A stretch of DNA of 64,000 bases from CAZCPB01 sp044223975. GTDB lineage: Bacteria; Planctomycetota; Phycisphaerae; Phycisphaerales; UBA1924. Below are positions 34,181-42,189 of the stretch, one piece after another. Location: the NCBI GenBank assembly GCA_044223975.1, contig JBGALI010000006.1:124001-188000 (forward strand), read 5' to 3'. The translations under genes and the position numbers were made by a program. Every line of letters starts with the position of its first letter. Positions within the stretch are counted from its first letter, which is position 1. The notes beneath the pieces were generated by a model that had not been told where the DNA came from, searched no databases, and saw only the letters and a program-made list of their open reading frames with translations.

Positions 34181-35752
34181 TCACGAGCGGGAGCCGACGT
34201 TGGTGACCCCGGGGCGCGCCCCGGCCCGGGCCCCGTCACGACCATGGTTGCCGCCCGCTAGATACCCGTGCGCCACTTCGTTGACCGGCCCGGCGCCCAT
34301 CACGACCAGCAGGTCGCCCGGCTGGCAGAGGTTCTCGAGCTGCTCGATGATCGCTTCGAACGGGTAGAGGTGCATGGCCCGGGCGCCGCGCTGGCGCAGG
34401 CGGTCCACCAGGTCCGAGGCCGTGACCTTCTGGCGCTCCTCGATCGAGTCACGCACGAAGTAGATGTGCGGGACGATCACGATGTCCGCCGAGCCGAACG
34501 CCGCGGCAAACTCCTCGAGCAGGTGGCGCGTCCGCGAGTGCTGGTGGGGCTGGAAGACGCAGATGAGACGGCCGCCGCGCTCTTCGGGACGCTCGAACTC
34601 GCGCAGGGCGCGGAGCGTGGTCTCGACCTCGGTCGGGTGATGCCCGTAATCGTCGTACACGCGCACCGTGCCGCCCAGGGGGTGCGGGCGCTCGCCCAGC
34701 AGCTGCATGCGCCGGTCGACGCCGCGGAACTCACCCAGGGACCGGGCGACGGTGGCAGGCTCGGCGCCGACCATGGTCGACAGCGCCAGGGCGACGGAAG
34801 CGTTGAAGGCGTTGTGCGCGCCCGGCAGCTTCATGGTCCATCGTGCGATGCCCGTGCCGTGACGAGCGAGGGTGACGAGGCGCGACGAGGGGTCGTAGCT
34901 CACGACCCAGTCGGCCTCGGGGTTGAACCCGATGGTTTCGACGCTGCACCGCACGCCCGCGGTGACCTCGCGCCGGTGGGCCCCGTCGTGGGCGATGAGC
35001 AGCCGCCCGCCGTGGTCGGCGTCGGGAAGGCTCGCGGCAAACTCGTGGAACGCCTCGATGACGGCCTCGAGATTGCCGAACACGTCCAGGTGGTCCGCCT
35101 CGACCGAGCTGATGGAGGCGACCGTGGGGTGCAGGTTGTGGAACGAGCGGTTGAACTCGCACGCCTCGGCGACCAAGAGGCCGGGCTTGCCGAGCCAGGC
35201 GCCCGAGGGGATCGCCTGCGAGCCCAGCCGGAAGCCGGCGGGCTGGCCGAGACCCTTGAGGCTTCCCCCCACGAGTTGCGAGCAGGTGGCTCCGACGATG
35301 ACGGTCGGGTCGAGCCCGGCGTCGGTCAGGGCCGCGCCGATCATCGCGGTCGTGGTCGACTTGCCATGGGTGCCGGCGATGGCGATGCCGGTGCGCCCAA
35401 GCATGCACTTGCCCAGGGCCTCGGCGTAGAACAGAACCGGAATACCGCGGCGCTCGGCCTCGAGCACCTGCGGGTGGGTTGGCTTGATGGCTGCCGAAGC
35501 GACGACCAGGTCGCACGCCTCGGGCAGCCAGGATTTGGATTGGTCGAATCCGACCTCAAACTCGGCGGTGATGAGCGCCGTGGTGGCCTCTGACGGCGCC
35601 GTGTCGGAGCCCGACACGATCGCGCCCCGGGCCCGGAGCATCCGCGCCAGTCCCGACATGCCACACCCGCCGATACCGATCAGGTACACGGACCGCCCGG
35701 AGACATCGAAGCTTTCGGTTCGTACCGGCTTTCGCGGCTGGCCTGGGGGCAT
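34181..35752 (-). CDS. murC: UDP-N-acetylmuramate--L-alanine ligase
   Basis: A 523-residue Mur ligase adding L-Ala to UDP-MurNAc. The N-terminal Rossmann motif YLIGIGGCGMSGLARML is typical of MurC; the ATP loop is IAGTHGKSTTTAMIG. YDDYGHHPTEVETTL and VFQPHQHSRTRHL are MurC-specific C-terminal motifs. It is the first gene of a minus-strand murC-murB-ddl-ftsQ-like-membrane protein-greA run. Divergent from the Nudix gene, with 148 bases between starts. Confidence 0.96.
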   Translation of the reverse strand: MPPGQPRKPVRTESFDVSGRSVYLIGIGGCGMSGLARMLRARGAIVSGSDTAPSEATTALITAEFEVGFDQSKSWLPEACDLVVASAAIKPTHPQVLEAERRGIPVLFYAEALGKCMLGRTGIAIAGTHGKSTTTAMIGAALTDAGLDPTVIVGATCSQLVGGSLKGLGQPAGFRLGSQAIPSGAWLGKPGLLVAEACEFNRSFHNLHPTVASISSVEADHLDVFGNLEAVIEAFHEFAASLPDADHGGRLLIAHDGAHRREVTAGVRCSVETIGFNPEADWVVSYDPSSRLVTLARHGTGIARWTMKLPGAHNAFNASVALALSTMVGAEPATVARSLGEFRGVDRRMQLLGERPHPLGGTVRVYDDYGHHPTEVETTLRALREFERPEERGGRLICVFQPHQHSRTRHLLEEFAAAFGSADIVIVPHIYFVRDSIEERQKVTASDLVDRLRQRGARAMHLYPFEAIIEQLENLCQPGDLLVVMGAGPVNEVAHGYLAGGNHGRDGARAGARPGVTNVGSRS

Positions 35753-35900
35753 GAGGTAGGGTATCGGATCGACAGCGTCGAACGCTCAAATGGCCGAGCG
35801 GCAATCGGAAGGGGGGCCTTGCGGCCTGAATTCTCCCTTCCTGGGAGTGTCGAACTCCCTGCCGAACATGTGTTGCGATGCGGTTTGCTACGCTCCCCCC

Positions 35901-36419
35901 ATGCCCCTCCCTTACAAGCTGGCCTGCCTCTGCGACCTCCGCGACAAGGACGGGCGCATCCTCCTGCTCAAGCGCAACAAGGCTCCCAACCTGGGGATGT
36001 TCTCGCCGATTGGCGGGAAACTCGACGTCGAATTGGGTGAGTCCCCCGCCCAGTGCGCCGCCCGCGAGATCCATGAAGAGGCGGGAATCGTCGTCCCCGT
36101 CGACCGCCTCCACCTGATCGGCATGGTCAGCGAGCAGGCCTACGAGGGGCACGGCCACTGGCTCATGTTCGTCTACAGCGTTCTGGGCCCGGTCTGGGTC
36201 GAACCCCACGACATCCGTGAAGGGCGTCTCGATTGGCACCGGCCGTCGGAGATCGAAAGGCTTGATCTCCCGCAGACCGACCGCGAGTGCATCTGGCCGC
36301 TGATGATCAAGCACCAGCCTCGCACGGCAGGGGGTAGGCCGGGGTTCTTTGCCGTTCACATCGATTGCCGCGATGGCAAGATGGTGTACACGGTCGAGCA
36401 GGAGACTCCCGGTTCCTAG
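35901..36419 (+). CDS. Nudix hydrolase
   Basis: A 172-residue Nudix-fold hydrolase of the 8-oxo-dGTP diphosphatase-like group (nucleoside diphosphate linked to X). It starts MPLPYKLACLCDLRDKDGRI with the usual first strand. The Nudix box is GGKLDVELGESPAQCAAREI followed by HEEAGI: the REIHEEAGI metal-binding end is intact, but two extra residues separate the first Gly from the first Glu relative to the consensus. Substrate unknown. The ATG at 35901 is favoured over upstream ATG codons because homology begins there. Confidence 0.85.
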   Translation: MPLPYKLACLCDLRDKDGRILLLKRNKAPNLGMFSPIGGKLDVELGESPAQCAAREIHEEAGIVVPVDRLHLIGMVSEQAYEGHGHWLMFVYSVLGPVWVEPHDIREGRLDWHRPSEIERLDLPQTDRECIWPLMIKHQPRTAGGRPGFFAVHIDCRDGKMVYTVEQETPGS

Positions 36420-36454
36420 TGCCCGGCGGGCGCCTCCGCCCCTACCCTCGGTCC

Positions 36455-37387
36455 ATGCCCCTCATTGTCACCGGTACCATCGGGATCGACACGGTTTCCA
36501 CTCCCACGCAGCACGCTGAGCGCATCCTCGGCGGGTCGTGCACCTACTTCTCAGCCGCGGCAAGCTTTTACGGCCCGGTCCGCATGGTCGCGGCGGTGGG
36601 GGATGACTTCCCCGATCAGTTCCGGCAGGTTCTGACGCATTTCAAGCAGGTCGATCTGACGGGGCTGGAAGTCCGCAAGGGCTCCAAGACGTTCGCGTGG
36701 GGGGGCAAGTACCTCCAGAACATGAACATCCGCGAGACCACGTTCACCGACCTTGGCGTCGTCGCCGAAAAGCCGCCGGTGGTCCCCGAGAGCTACCGCG
36801 ATTCCAAGTTCGTGTTCCTGGCCAACTCGCACCCTGCCGTGCAGCTTGACCTGCTCAGCAACTTCCCGACGCGCACGCTCGCGGTCGCGGACACCATGGA
36901 CCTGTGGATCAACACGGCCCGCGCCGACCTGCAGGTGCTTCTCCGCAAGGTCGACGGCCTGGTGCTGAACTACGACGAGGCCGAGCTGCTGACCAACAAG
37001 GCCAACTCCGTGACCGCGGCGCGGCACATCCTGGAGATGGGTCCGAAGTTCGTGGTGGTGAAGAAGGGCGAGCACGGCTGCCTGCTCGTGCACCGCGACG
37101 GCATCTGTGCTCTTCCCGCGTACCCCGCCGAGAACGTCGTCGACCCGACGGGCGCCGGCGACACATTCGCGGGCGGCCTGATGGGCTCCATTGCGGCCAC
37201 CGCCAACTCGCAGGGGCAGATGGGTGTTGGTCCCGGCTCGTTCAATTCCGTCCGCCGCGCCCTGGCCCACGGCACCGTGATCGCGAGCTTCAACATCGAA
37301 GCGTTCAGTCTCGACCGGCTGAAGACGCTGACGCGGCGGGAGTTGGATGCCCGGTATGAGGAGTATCTGGGGATGGTGCGGGTGTAG
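36455..37387 (+). CDS. PfkB-family carbohydrate/nucleoside kinase
   Basis: A 310-residue PfkB kinase. Strand one begins MPLIVTGTIGIDTV; GGSCTYFSAAASFYGPVRMVAAVGDDF contains the di-Gly substrate lid region; VVDPTGAGDTFAGGLMGSIA holds the anion hole and catalytic Asp. It is more similar to the adenosine/ribokinase-like minor branch than to the ribokinase at 26050. The substrate cannot be told. It starts 35 bases after the Nudix gene and is probably co-transcribed. Confidence 0.88.
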   Translation: MPLIVTGTIGIDTVSTPTQHAERILGGSCTYFSAAASFYGPVRMVAAVGDDFPDQFRQVLTHFKQVDLTGLEVRKGSKTFAWGGKYLQNMNIRETTFTDLGVVAEKPPVVPESYRDSKFVFLANSHPAVQLDLLSNFPTRTLAVADTMDLWINTARADLQVLLRKVDGLVLNYDEAELLTNKANSVTAARHILEMGPKFVVVKKGEHGCLLVHRDGICALPAYPAENVVDPTGAGDTFAGGLMGSIAATANSQGQMGVGPGSFNSVRRALAHGTVIASFNIEAFSLDRLKTLTRRELDARYEEYLGMVRV

Positions 37388-37416
37388 GAGCCACTTTCGG
37401 AGCGGATTTGGCTTGG

Positions 37417-37444
37417 TTGACCCCCTCTCCCCCTCCGCTAAACT
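37417..37444 (+). promoter_or_regulatory. Promoter-like signal upstream of the structured region and tRNA-Gln
   Basis: TTGACC (37417-37422), 16-bp spacer, TAAACT (37439-37444). The -35 matches 5/6 and the -10 matches 4/6. A start near 37451 would give a 260-base leader before the tRNA. Confidence 0.5.
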
Positions 37445-37450
37445 TCCCCC

Positions 37451-37697
37451 GTTCGATTCGGAGCCGACCGCGACGGACGCGTGACCCCAGATCGGGTTCC
37501 ACGCCGAGGCGCGGTCATGGGCCTTGCCGCATGCGGCAAGTTGGAAGGTCCAGCTCCGGCCCGCGCGGCCTTTCGCGTGGGCACCCGTGCCGCGGACCCG
37601 CTGGAATCTGGCTTCGGCCAGCCCATCGGACCGCGACGAAGCGTGTCCGATCGGAGAACCGCCGGCCCTGCGCCGGCTCAGCAGCGGAGACCCTGAA
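37451..37697 (+). ncRNA. Candidate structured RNA upstream of tRNA-Gln
   Basis: No protein is credible here, yet the region folds into successive strong stems: GACCGCG (37466-37472) with CGCGGTC (37510-37516) enclosing GCGTG/CACGC; the palindrome CTTGCCGCATGCGGCAAG (37523-37540); CTGGC-TTCG-GCCAG (37608-37621) with a UUCG tetraloop; ATCGGAC (37625-37631) with GTCCGAT (37645-37651); and GCCGGC-CCTGC-GCCGGC. I see no RNase P, tmRNA or SRP signature. It may be a new ncRNA or a processed tRNA leader. Confidence 0.4.
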
Positions 37698-37709
37698 CCC
37701 AATCGTCCA

Positions 37710-37780
37710 CTGGTCGATGGTGTAACGGTAGCACAGCAGGTTTTGGTCCTGTTAGTCCAGGTTCGAATCCTGGTCGACCA
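37710..37780 (+). tRNA. tRNA-Gln (UUG anticodon)
   Basis: A complete 71-base cloverleaf. Acceptor TGGTCGA pairs with TCGACCA, followed by discriminator G. The anticodon stem GCAGG/CCTGT encloses loop TTTTGGT with anticodon TTG (37742-37744). The T arm is CCAGG-TTCGAAT-CCTGG. The U1-A72 pair is characteristic of bacterial tRNA-Gln. CCA is not encoded. Confidence 0.96.
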
Positions 37781-37809
37781 GCTTTCTCTTCGGCTGGCGG
37801 CGGGGAGAA

Positions 37810-37930
37810 GAGGTCCTCAGTCCTCAAGTCCTGAGTACTCGGTCGAGCGACGGCAAGGGCCATCGCCTCCGGCGACTTGGGCCCGAGGACCGAGGACTGA
37901 GGACCCCTGGACCTTTGGACTCTGGACCTC
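37810..37930. repeat. Mirrored 8-bp-word element, GGTCCTCA family
   Basis: The left arm (37810-37844) is built of degenerate AGTCCTC/AAGTCCTG-type words and the right arm (37888-37930) of GAGGACTG/GGACCCCT-type words that read as its reverse complement. The two meet around GACCGAG (37888-37894). It has the same architecture as the AGTGACGG elements at 3989 and 40620 but a different word. It lies between tRNA-Gln and the glmU-like gene. Confidence 0.6.
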
Positions 37931-37968
37931 GGCCCAACGCCATCCCTCCCCGCGATACGCCCACCCCT

Positions 37969-38769
37969 ATGCCCCACGCCCACTCTCCATCTCCTTCCGC
38001 CATCATCCTCGCCGCGGGCAAGGGCACGCGGATGAAGTCCGACCTGCCCAAGGTCGTTCACCCCGTGGGCGGCAAGCCCATGGTGTGCGCGGTGGTCGAT
38101 GCCTGCCGCGCGGCGGGGTGCCGCCGCATCGTCGTGGTGGTGGGGTACAAGCAGGAACTGGTGCGCGAGGCGTTGTCGGGGCACGACAACATCGAGTTCG
38201 CGGTGCAGGACGAGCAACTGGGGACCGGGCACGCGGTGATGATGGCCGCGCCCTTGTTCCAGGGCGCCGTCGGCGAGGTGTTCGTGTTGGCCGGCGATGG
38301 CCCGCTTATCCGCGAGAAGACGCTCCGCACCGTGCTCGACACGCACCGCGCGGCGGGCGCCTCGTGCACGCTGGCGACGAGCGTCATCGACGATCCCGCG
38401 GGCTACGGGCGCATCACGCGCGATGCCAAAGGCCGGTTCCTGGCGATCGTCGAGCACAAGAACTGCACGCCCGAGCAGCTCAAGATCCGCGAAGTGAACC
38501 CCAGCTACTACTGCTTCGACACCGGCGAGCTGTTCGAGTCGCTCAAGCGCGTCGGACGCAACCCGGTCAGCAACGAGTACTACATCACCGACGTGCCCGA
38601 GCTGCTCCTGAAGGCGGGCCGGCGCGTCGAGGTGCTCCCCGCGGTGCCGCCGGAGGATGTGCTCTCGATCAATACGCTCGAAGACCTGGCCAAAGTGGAC
38701 GCGATCTTCCGTTCGCGCTCGGGGCGCCCCGCGCCCTCCGGCGCACACACCCCGGGGAGGACGGCATGA
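37969..38769 (+). CDS. GlmU-type nucleotidyltransferase, pyrophosphorylase domain only
   Basis: A 266-residue sugar nucleotidyltransferase. The N-terminal LAAGKGTRMKSDLPKVVHPV is the GlmU uridyltransferase signature, followed by QDEQLGTGHAVMMA and LAGDGPLI (Mg-binding Asp). GlmU is normally about 450 residues with a C-terminal left-handed beta helix that acetylates GlcN-1-P; that half is absent. Either another protein supplies acetylation or this is a dedicated UTP:sugar-1-phosphate uridylyltransferase. It precedes prs with an ATGA overlap, the same order as gcaD-prs in Bacillus. Confidence 0.85.
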   Translation: MPHAHSPSPSAIILAAGKGTRMKSDLPKVVHPVGGKPMVCAVVDACRAAGCRRIVVVVGYKQELVREALSGHDNIEFAVQDEQLGTGHAVMMAAPLFQGAVGEVFVLAGDGPLIREKTLRTVLDTHRAAGASCTLATSVIDDPAGYGRITRDAKGRFLAIVEHKNCTPEQLKIREVNPSYYCFDTGELFESLKRVGRNPVSNEYYITDVPELLLKAGRRVEVLPAVPPEDVLSINTLEDLAKVDAIFRSRSGRPAPSGAHTPGRTA

Positions 38770-39752
38770 CCGCGAACGCCAACGGGTACTCACTGCAGAT
38801 ATTCGCGGGCAAGACCTCGACCACCCTGGCCGAGAAGGTCTGCTCGCACCTGAAGATCGAGCTGGGGCAGGCGCGCACCACCGTCTTCCCCGACGGCGAG
38901 GTGATCGTCAAGCTCGAGGAGGATGTGCGCGGGCGCGACTGCTACGTCATCCTCTCGACGTGCGAGCCCGTCAACGACAGCCTGATGGAGCTGCTGGTCT
39001 ATATCGACTGTCTCAGGCGCGCCAGCGCCGCCCGCGTGACCGTCGTCATCCCGTACTTCGGCTACGGGCGCCAGGACCGCAAGGACGAGGGGCGAGTTCC
39101 GATCACGGCCAAGCTGGTCGCCAACCTGATCACGGCCGCCGGCGCCAACCGCGTGCTGGCGCTCGACCTTCACGCCGCGCAGATCCAGGGCTTCTTCGAC
39201 CTGCCCGTCGATCACCTCTCGGCCACTCCGGTGTTCGTCGAGTACTTCAAGCGCGAGCGCGAGCGGATGCCCAACCTCTGCGTCGTCAGCCCGGACGTGG
39301 GCAACGTCAAGGTCTCCGAGGGCATCGCCAACCTGCTCGGCGGCGAGCTGGCGATCATCAACAAGCGGCGGGTCTCGGGGTCGAAGGTCACGATCGGCAA
39401 CCTCATCGGCAACGTCGAGGGCAAGACGGTCCTGATGTTCGACGACATGATCTCGACCGCGGGCACGGTCTGCGAGGCCGCGTCGCTGCTGGCCGAGAAG
39501 GGCGCCAAGCAGATCATCGCCGCGGCAACGCACCCGGTGCTCGTCGGCCCCGCCATCGAGCGCCTCGCGGCAAGCCCGATCAGCAAGATCGTGGTGTGCG
39601 ACACCATCCCGATCAAGGAACGCTGCGACCCGATCCGTCACAAGCTCGTCGAGCTGAGCGTCAGCAAGCTCCTGGGCGACGCCATCTTCCGCATCCACAA
39701 CAACCAGTCGGTGTCGGCGCTCTTCCGCGACACCGCGGGGACCAAGAGGTAG
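38766..39752 (+). CDS. prs: Ribose-phosphate pyrophosphokinase
   Basis: A 328-residue PRPP synthetase (ribose-5-phosphate + ATP to PRPP + AMP). It has IFAGKTSTTLAEKVCSHL at the N-terminus, FPDGEVIVKLEEDVRGRD, VIPYFGYGRQDRKDEGRVPI (ATP loop), LDLHAAQIQGFFDLPVDHL and the PRPP-binding loop MFDDMISTAGTVCEA. Full length. The ATG at 38766 overlaps the stop of the glmU-like gene. Confidence 0.97.
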   Translation: MTANANGYSLQIFAGKTSTTLAEKVCSHLKIELGQARTTVFPDGEVIVKLEEDVRGRDCYVILSTCEPVNDSLMELLVYIDCLRRASAARVTVVIPYFGYGRQDRKDEGRVPITAKLVANLITAAGANRVLALDLHAAQIQGFFDLPVDHLSATPVFVEYFKRERERMPNLCVVSPDVGNVKVSEGIANLLGGELAIINKRRVSGSKVTIGNLIGNVEGKTVLMFDDMISTAGTVCEAASLLAEKGAKQIIAAATHPVLVGPAIERLAASPISKIVVCDTIPIKERCDPIRHKLVELSVSKLLGDAIFRIHNNQSVSALFRDTAGTKR

Positions 39753-39825
39753 AACCGATCACGCCCGTCCGCACCGAACCAGAACCCAGAACTTCACACG
39801 AAGCACCTAGCACGAGGATCACGCC

Positions 39826-40611
39826 ATGAACGAGAAGTCATTCACCCTCCAGGCCACCAAGCGCGAGCGCATCGGCACCCGCTACAACAACCGCGTCCGC
39901 GAGGCCGGCGGTCTGCCCGCCGTCGTCTACGGGCGCGGCGCCGAGCCCGTCGCGGTCACGATCGACGCCAAGGAGGCCGGGCGGCACATCCACAAGGGCG
40001 AGAAGATCTTCCGCCTCACGCTCCCGGGTGTGATGGACAACCAGACCGTCCTGCTCAAGGACCTGCAGTTCGACCACCTGGGCTCGAACATCGTCCACGC
40101 CGACTTTGCCCGCGTCGCCCTGACCGACCGCATCCGCACCAAGGTGCCGGTGCACCTCATCGGCGAGGCCGTGGGCCTCAAGCAGGCCGGCGCCATCCTC
40201 ATGCACCCGGTCTCCGAGGTCGAGGTCGAGTGCGTGGTGACCGAGCTCCCTGACTTCCTCGAGGTGAACATCGCCGAGCTCGACGTGGGCAAGGCCATCA
40301 CCGCCGGCGACGTCAAGCTGCCGACCGCGGGCATGAAGATGATCACCGACAAGCACGCCATGGTCGCCCAGATCGTCATCCAGCAGGAGCTCGTCGTCGA
40401 GGAGGCCGCCACGGTCGACTCCACCGCCGGCGAGCCCGAGGTCCTCACCGCCAAGAAGCCCGCCGAGGGCGAAGAGGGCGCGGCCGCGGGCGCCAAGCCG
40501 GGCGCGAAGCCGGCCGCGGGCGCCGCACCGGCCAAGGGCGCTGCCCCGGCCGCCGGCGCCAAGCCTGCCGCGGGCGCGAAGCCCGCCGCGGGCGGCGACA
40601 AGAAGAAGTGA
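39826..40611 (+). CDS. rplY: 50S ribosomal protein L25/general stress protein Ctc
   Basis: A 261-residue L25 of the long CTC type that binds 5S rRNA. The L25 domain starts LQATKRERIGTRYNNRVREA; the second, beta-rich TL5 domain covers about residues 95-185 (TKVPVHLIGEAVGLKQAG). The tail from about 205 is low-complexity Ala/Gly/Lys/Pro with repeats of the type AAGAKP. The ATG at 39826 has CGAGGATC upstream. prs-rplY-pth order is widely conserved. Confidence 0.94.
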   Translation: MNEKSFTLQATKRERIGTRYNNRVREAGGLPAVVYGRGAEPVAVTIDAKEAGRHIHKGEKIFRLTLPGVMDNQTVLLKDLQFDHLGSNIVHADFARVALTDRIRTKVPVHLIGEAVGLKQAGAILMHPVSEVEVECVVTELPDFLEVNIAELDVGKAITAGDVKLPTAGMKMITDKHAMVAQIVIQQELVVEEAATVDSTAGEPEVLTAKKPAEGEEGAAAGAKPGAKPAAGAAPAKGAAPAAGAKPAAGAKPAAGGDKKK

Positions 40612-40619
40612 TCGGGGAG

Positions 40620-40728
40620 AAGTGACACAGTGACGGAGTGACGAGGTGACGGAGTGTTCGGAAATGACGGCGGCGACGCGAGTGGTGCTCCCACTTCGTC
40701 ACCACGTCACTTCGTCACTCCGTCACTT
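40620..40728. repeat. Palindromic 8-bp-word element, AGTGACGG family (second copy)
   Basis: The left arm (40620-40656) is tandem AGTGACAC/AGTGACGG/AGTGACGA words; the right arm (40692-40728) is its reverse complement with about five mismatches in 37 bp. It fills the gap between rplY and pth, ending 12 bases before the pth ATG. It is the same family as the insertion in mutS. Confidence 0.8.
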
Positions 40729-40740
40729 CCTCCCGGAGCC

Positions 40741-41412
40741 ATGAAACTGTTCTTTGGGCTTGGAAACCCCGACCCGCAGTACACCAGGACGCGGCACAAC
40801 GCCGGGTTCATGGTGGTCGATCGCCTGATCGAGCGGTTCGCCAAGGGCAAGACGCCCAAGGGCAGCTTCAAGGCGATCGCGGTGGAAGCGACCATCGGCC
40901 AGGAGAAGTGCCTGTTCCTCAAGCCCACGACCTACATGAACCGGTCGGGGCAGTCCGTCGGCGAGGCGGTCAACTTCTACAAGGTTGACTCCGCGCGCGA
41001 TGTGCTCGTGATCACCGACGACATCGCGCTGCCCGTGGGCGCGGTCCGGCTCCGTCCCGCCGGCGGGTCGGGAGGTCACAACGGGCTTGAGGATATTCGC
41101 CGGGCTCTCGGCGGCGACGACTGGCCGCGCCTGCGGCTGGGCGTGGGTGCCAAGCCCTCGTTCATGGACCAGGCCGACTACGTCCTGAGCCGCTTCACGG
41201 CCGACGAATCGCTGCCGATGGAAGCCGCGATCGCCAAGTCCGCGCAGGCGTGCGAGGTCTTCGCGGCCAAGGGTCTCGACGCCGCGATGAATTTCGCCAA
41301 CGCTCCGCCACCGGACCCCAACCGTCCCAAGCGTCCCCGGCCCCCGGACCTGCCGGAGCGAGGGAGCAAACCCCAGGGTGAGGGGCCTCCGAAACCGGAC
41401 TCACCGCCCTGA
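40741..41412 (+). CDS. pth: Peptidyl-tRNA hydrolase
   Basis: A 223-residue Pth, which recycles peptidyl-tRNAs released from the ribosome. It has FFGLGNPDPQYTRTRHNAGF with the catalytic His and conserved Asn, FLKPTTYMNRSGQSVGEA, and GGSGGHNGLEDIRRALGG. The C-terminus has an extra 30-residue Pro/Arg/Lys-rich tail beyond the normal 190-residue core. The start is the ATG at 40741 directly after the palindromic element, whose end may affect its translation. Confidence 0.95.
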   Translation: MKLFFGLGNPDPQYTRTRHNAGFMVVDRLIERFAKGKTPKGSFKAIAVEATIGQEKCLFLKPTTYMNRSGQSVGEAVNFYKVDSARDVLVITDDIALPVGAVRLRPAGGSGGHNGLEDIRRALGGDDWPRLRLGVGAKPSFMDQADYVLSRFTADESLPMEAAIAKSAQACEVFAAKGLDAAMNFANAPPPDPNRPKRPRPPDLPERGSKPQGEGPPKPDSPP

Positions 41413-41509
41413 CCCCGATTCGACCGGCACCGATTTCAATGTTCGAACCACCCAGTTTCAAACGAGCCAGCCTCCAAGAGCCAGACTCACGCACAGAAGG
41501 AATCCGACC

Positions 41510-41950
41510 ATGACTCAGCAGCGTCACTACTACTACGAAGGCATGTTCCTCTTCGGCCAGGCCGCCGTCGCCGACCTCGGCGGCGCGGTCGAGCACGTCA
41601 AGGAAATCCTCGCCCGCGGCCACGCCGAGATCGTCGCCCTCCGCAAGTGGGACGAGCGGCGCCTCGCCTACGAGATCGGCGGCCAGAAGCGCGGCCTGTA
41701 CGTGCTCGCGTACTTCAAGGCCCCCAACGACCAGCTCGCGCACATCGAGCGTGACTGCAACCTCTCGGAGAAGATCATCCGCGCCATGATCCTCCGCGCC
41801 GATCACCTCTCGGTCGAGGAGATGCAGGCCGCCGACGGCCGCAAGGAGCTCGAGACCGAGATCAAGCTCCGCGCCGAGCGCCCCGCGCCCGTCGCCACCG
41901 CCGCGGCACCCGCCGCCGACGCGCCCGCGCCGGCCCCGACCGAGGCCTGA
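41510..41950 (+). CDS. rpsF: 30S ribosomal protein S6
   Basis: A 146-residue S6 with YYYEGMFLFGQAAVADLGGA at the start, LRKWDERRLAYEIGGQKRGL and the strand YVLAYFKAPNDQL of the ferredoxin-like fold. The last 25 residues are Ala/Pro-rich. AGAAGGA lies 8 bases before ATG 41510. It heads an rpsF-ssb-x-rplI group typical of bacteria, with the usual rpsR absent at this place. Confidence 0.93.
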   Translation: MTQQRHYYYEGMFLFGQAAVADLGGAVEHVKEILARGHAEIVALRKWDERRLAYEIGGQKRGLYVLAYFKAPNDQLAHIERDCNLSEKIIRAMILRADHLSVEEMQAADGRKELETEIKLRAERPAPVATAAAPAADAPAPAPTEA

Positions 41951-42189
41951 TCGCCGCCGCGCGAACACGCGCCGCAGGGCGCGCCCGACAAGCCTGCACC
42001 ACGCGGGCGCATCGGGCGTGCCCGTGCGCGCCCCGTGCATCCCCATGTGCTCGCCTGCGGTGGGCGAGCGCGTGCCATGCCCCAAACCCCTGCAATTCAG
42101 GGGGTCTGCGGCGACCGTTGATTCGGTGTATGATCGGGGGATAGCGCGGGGCTCATTCCATCAACTCCCCGCGCGGAAGGAGAACGCAC

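Noticed and set aside
37451..37697. A second tRNA or RNase P RNA in the structured region
   Set aside because: No cloverleaf with T-loop TTCGA/A and no GAGGAAAGTCC-type P4 motif was found.
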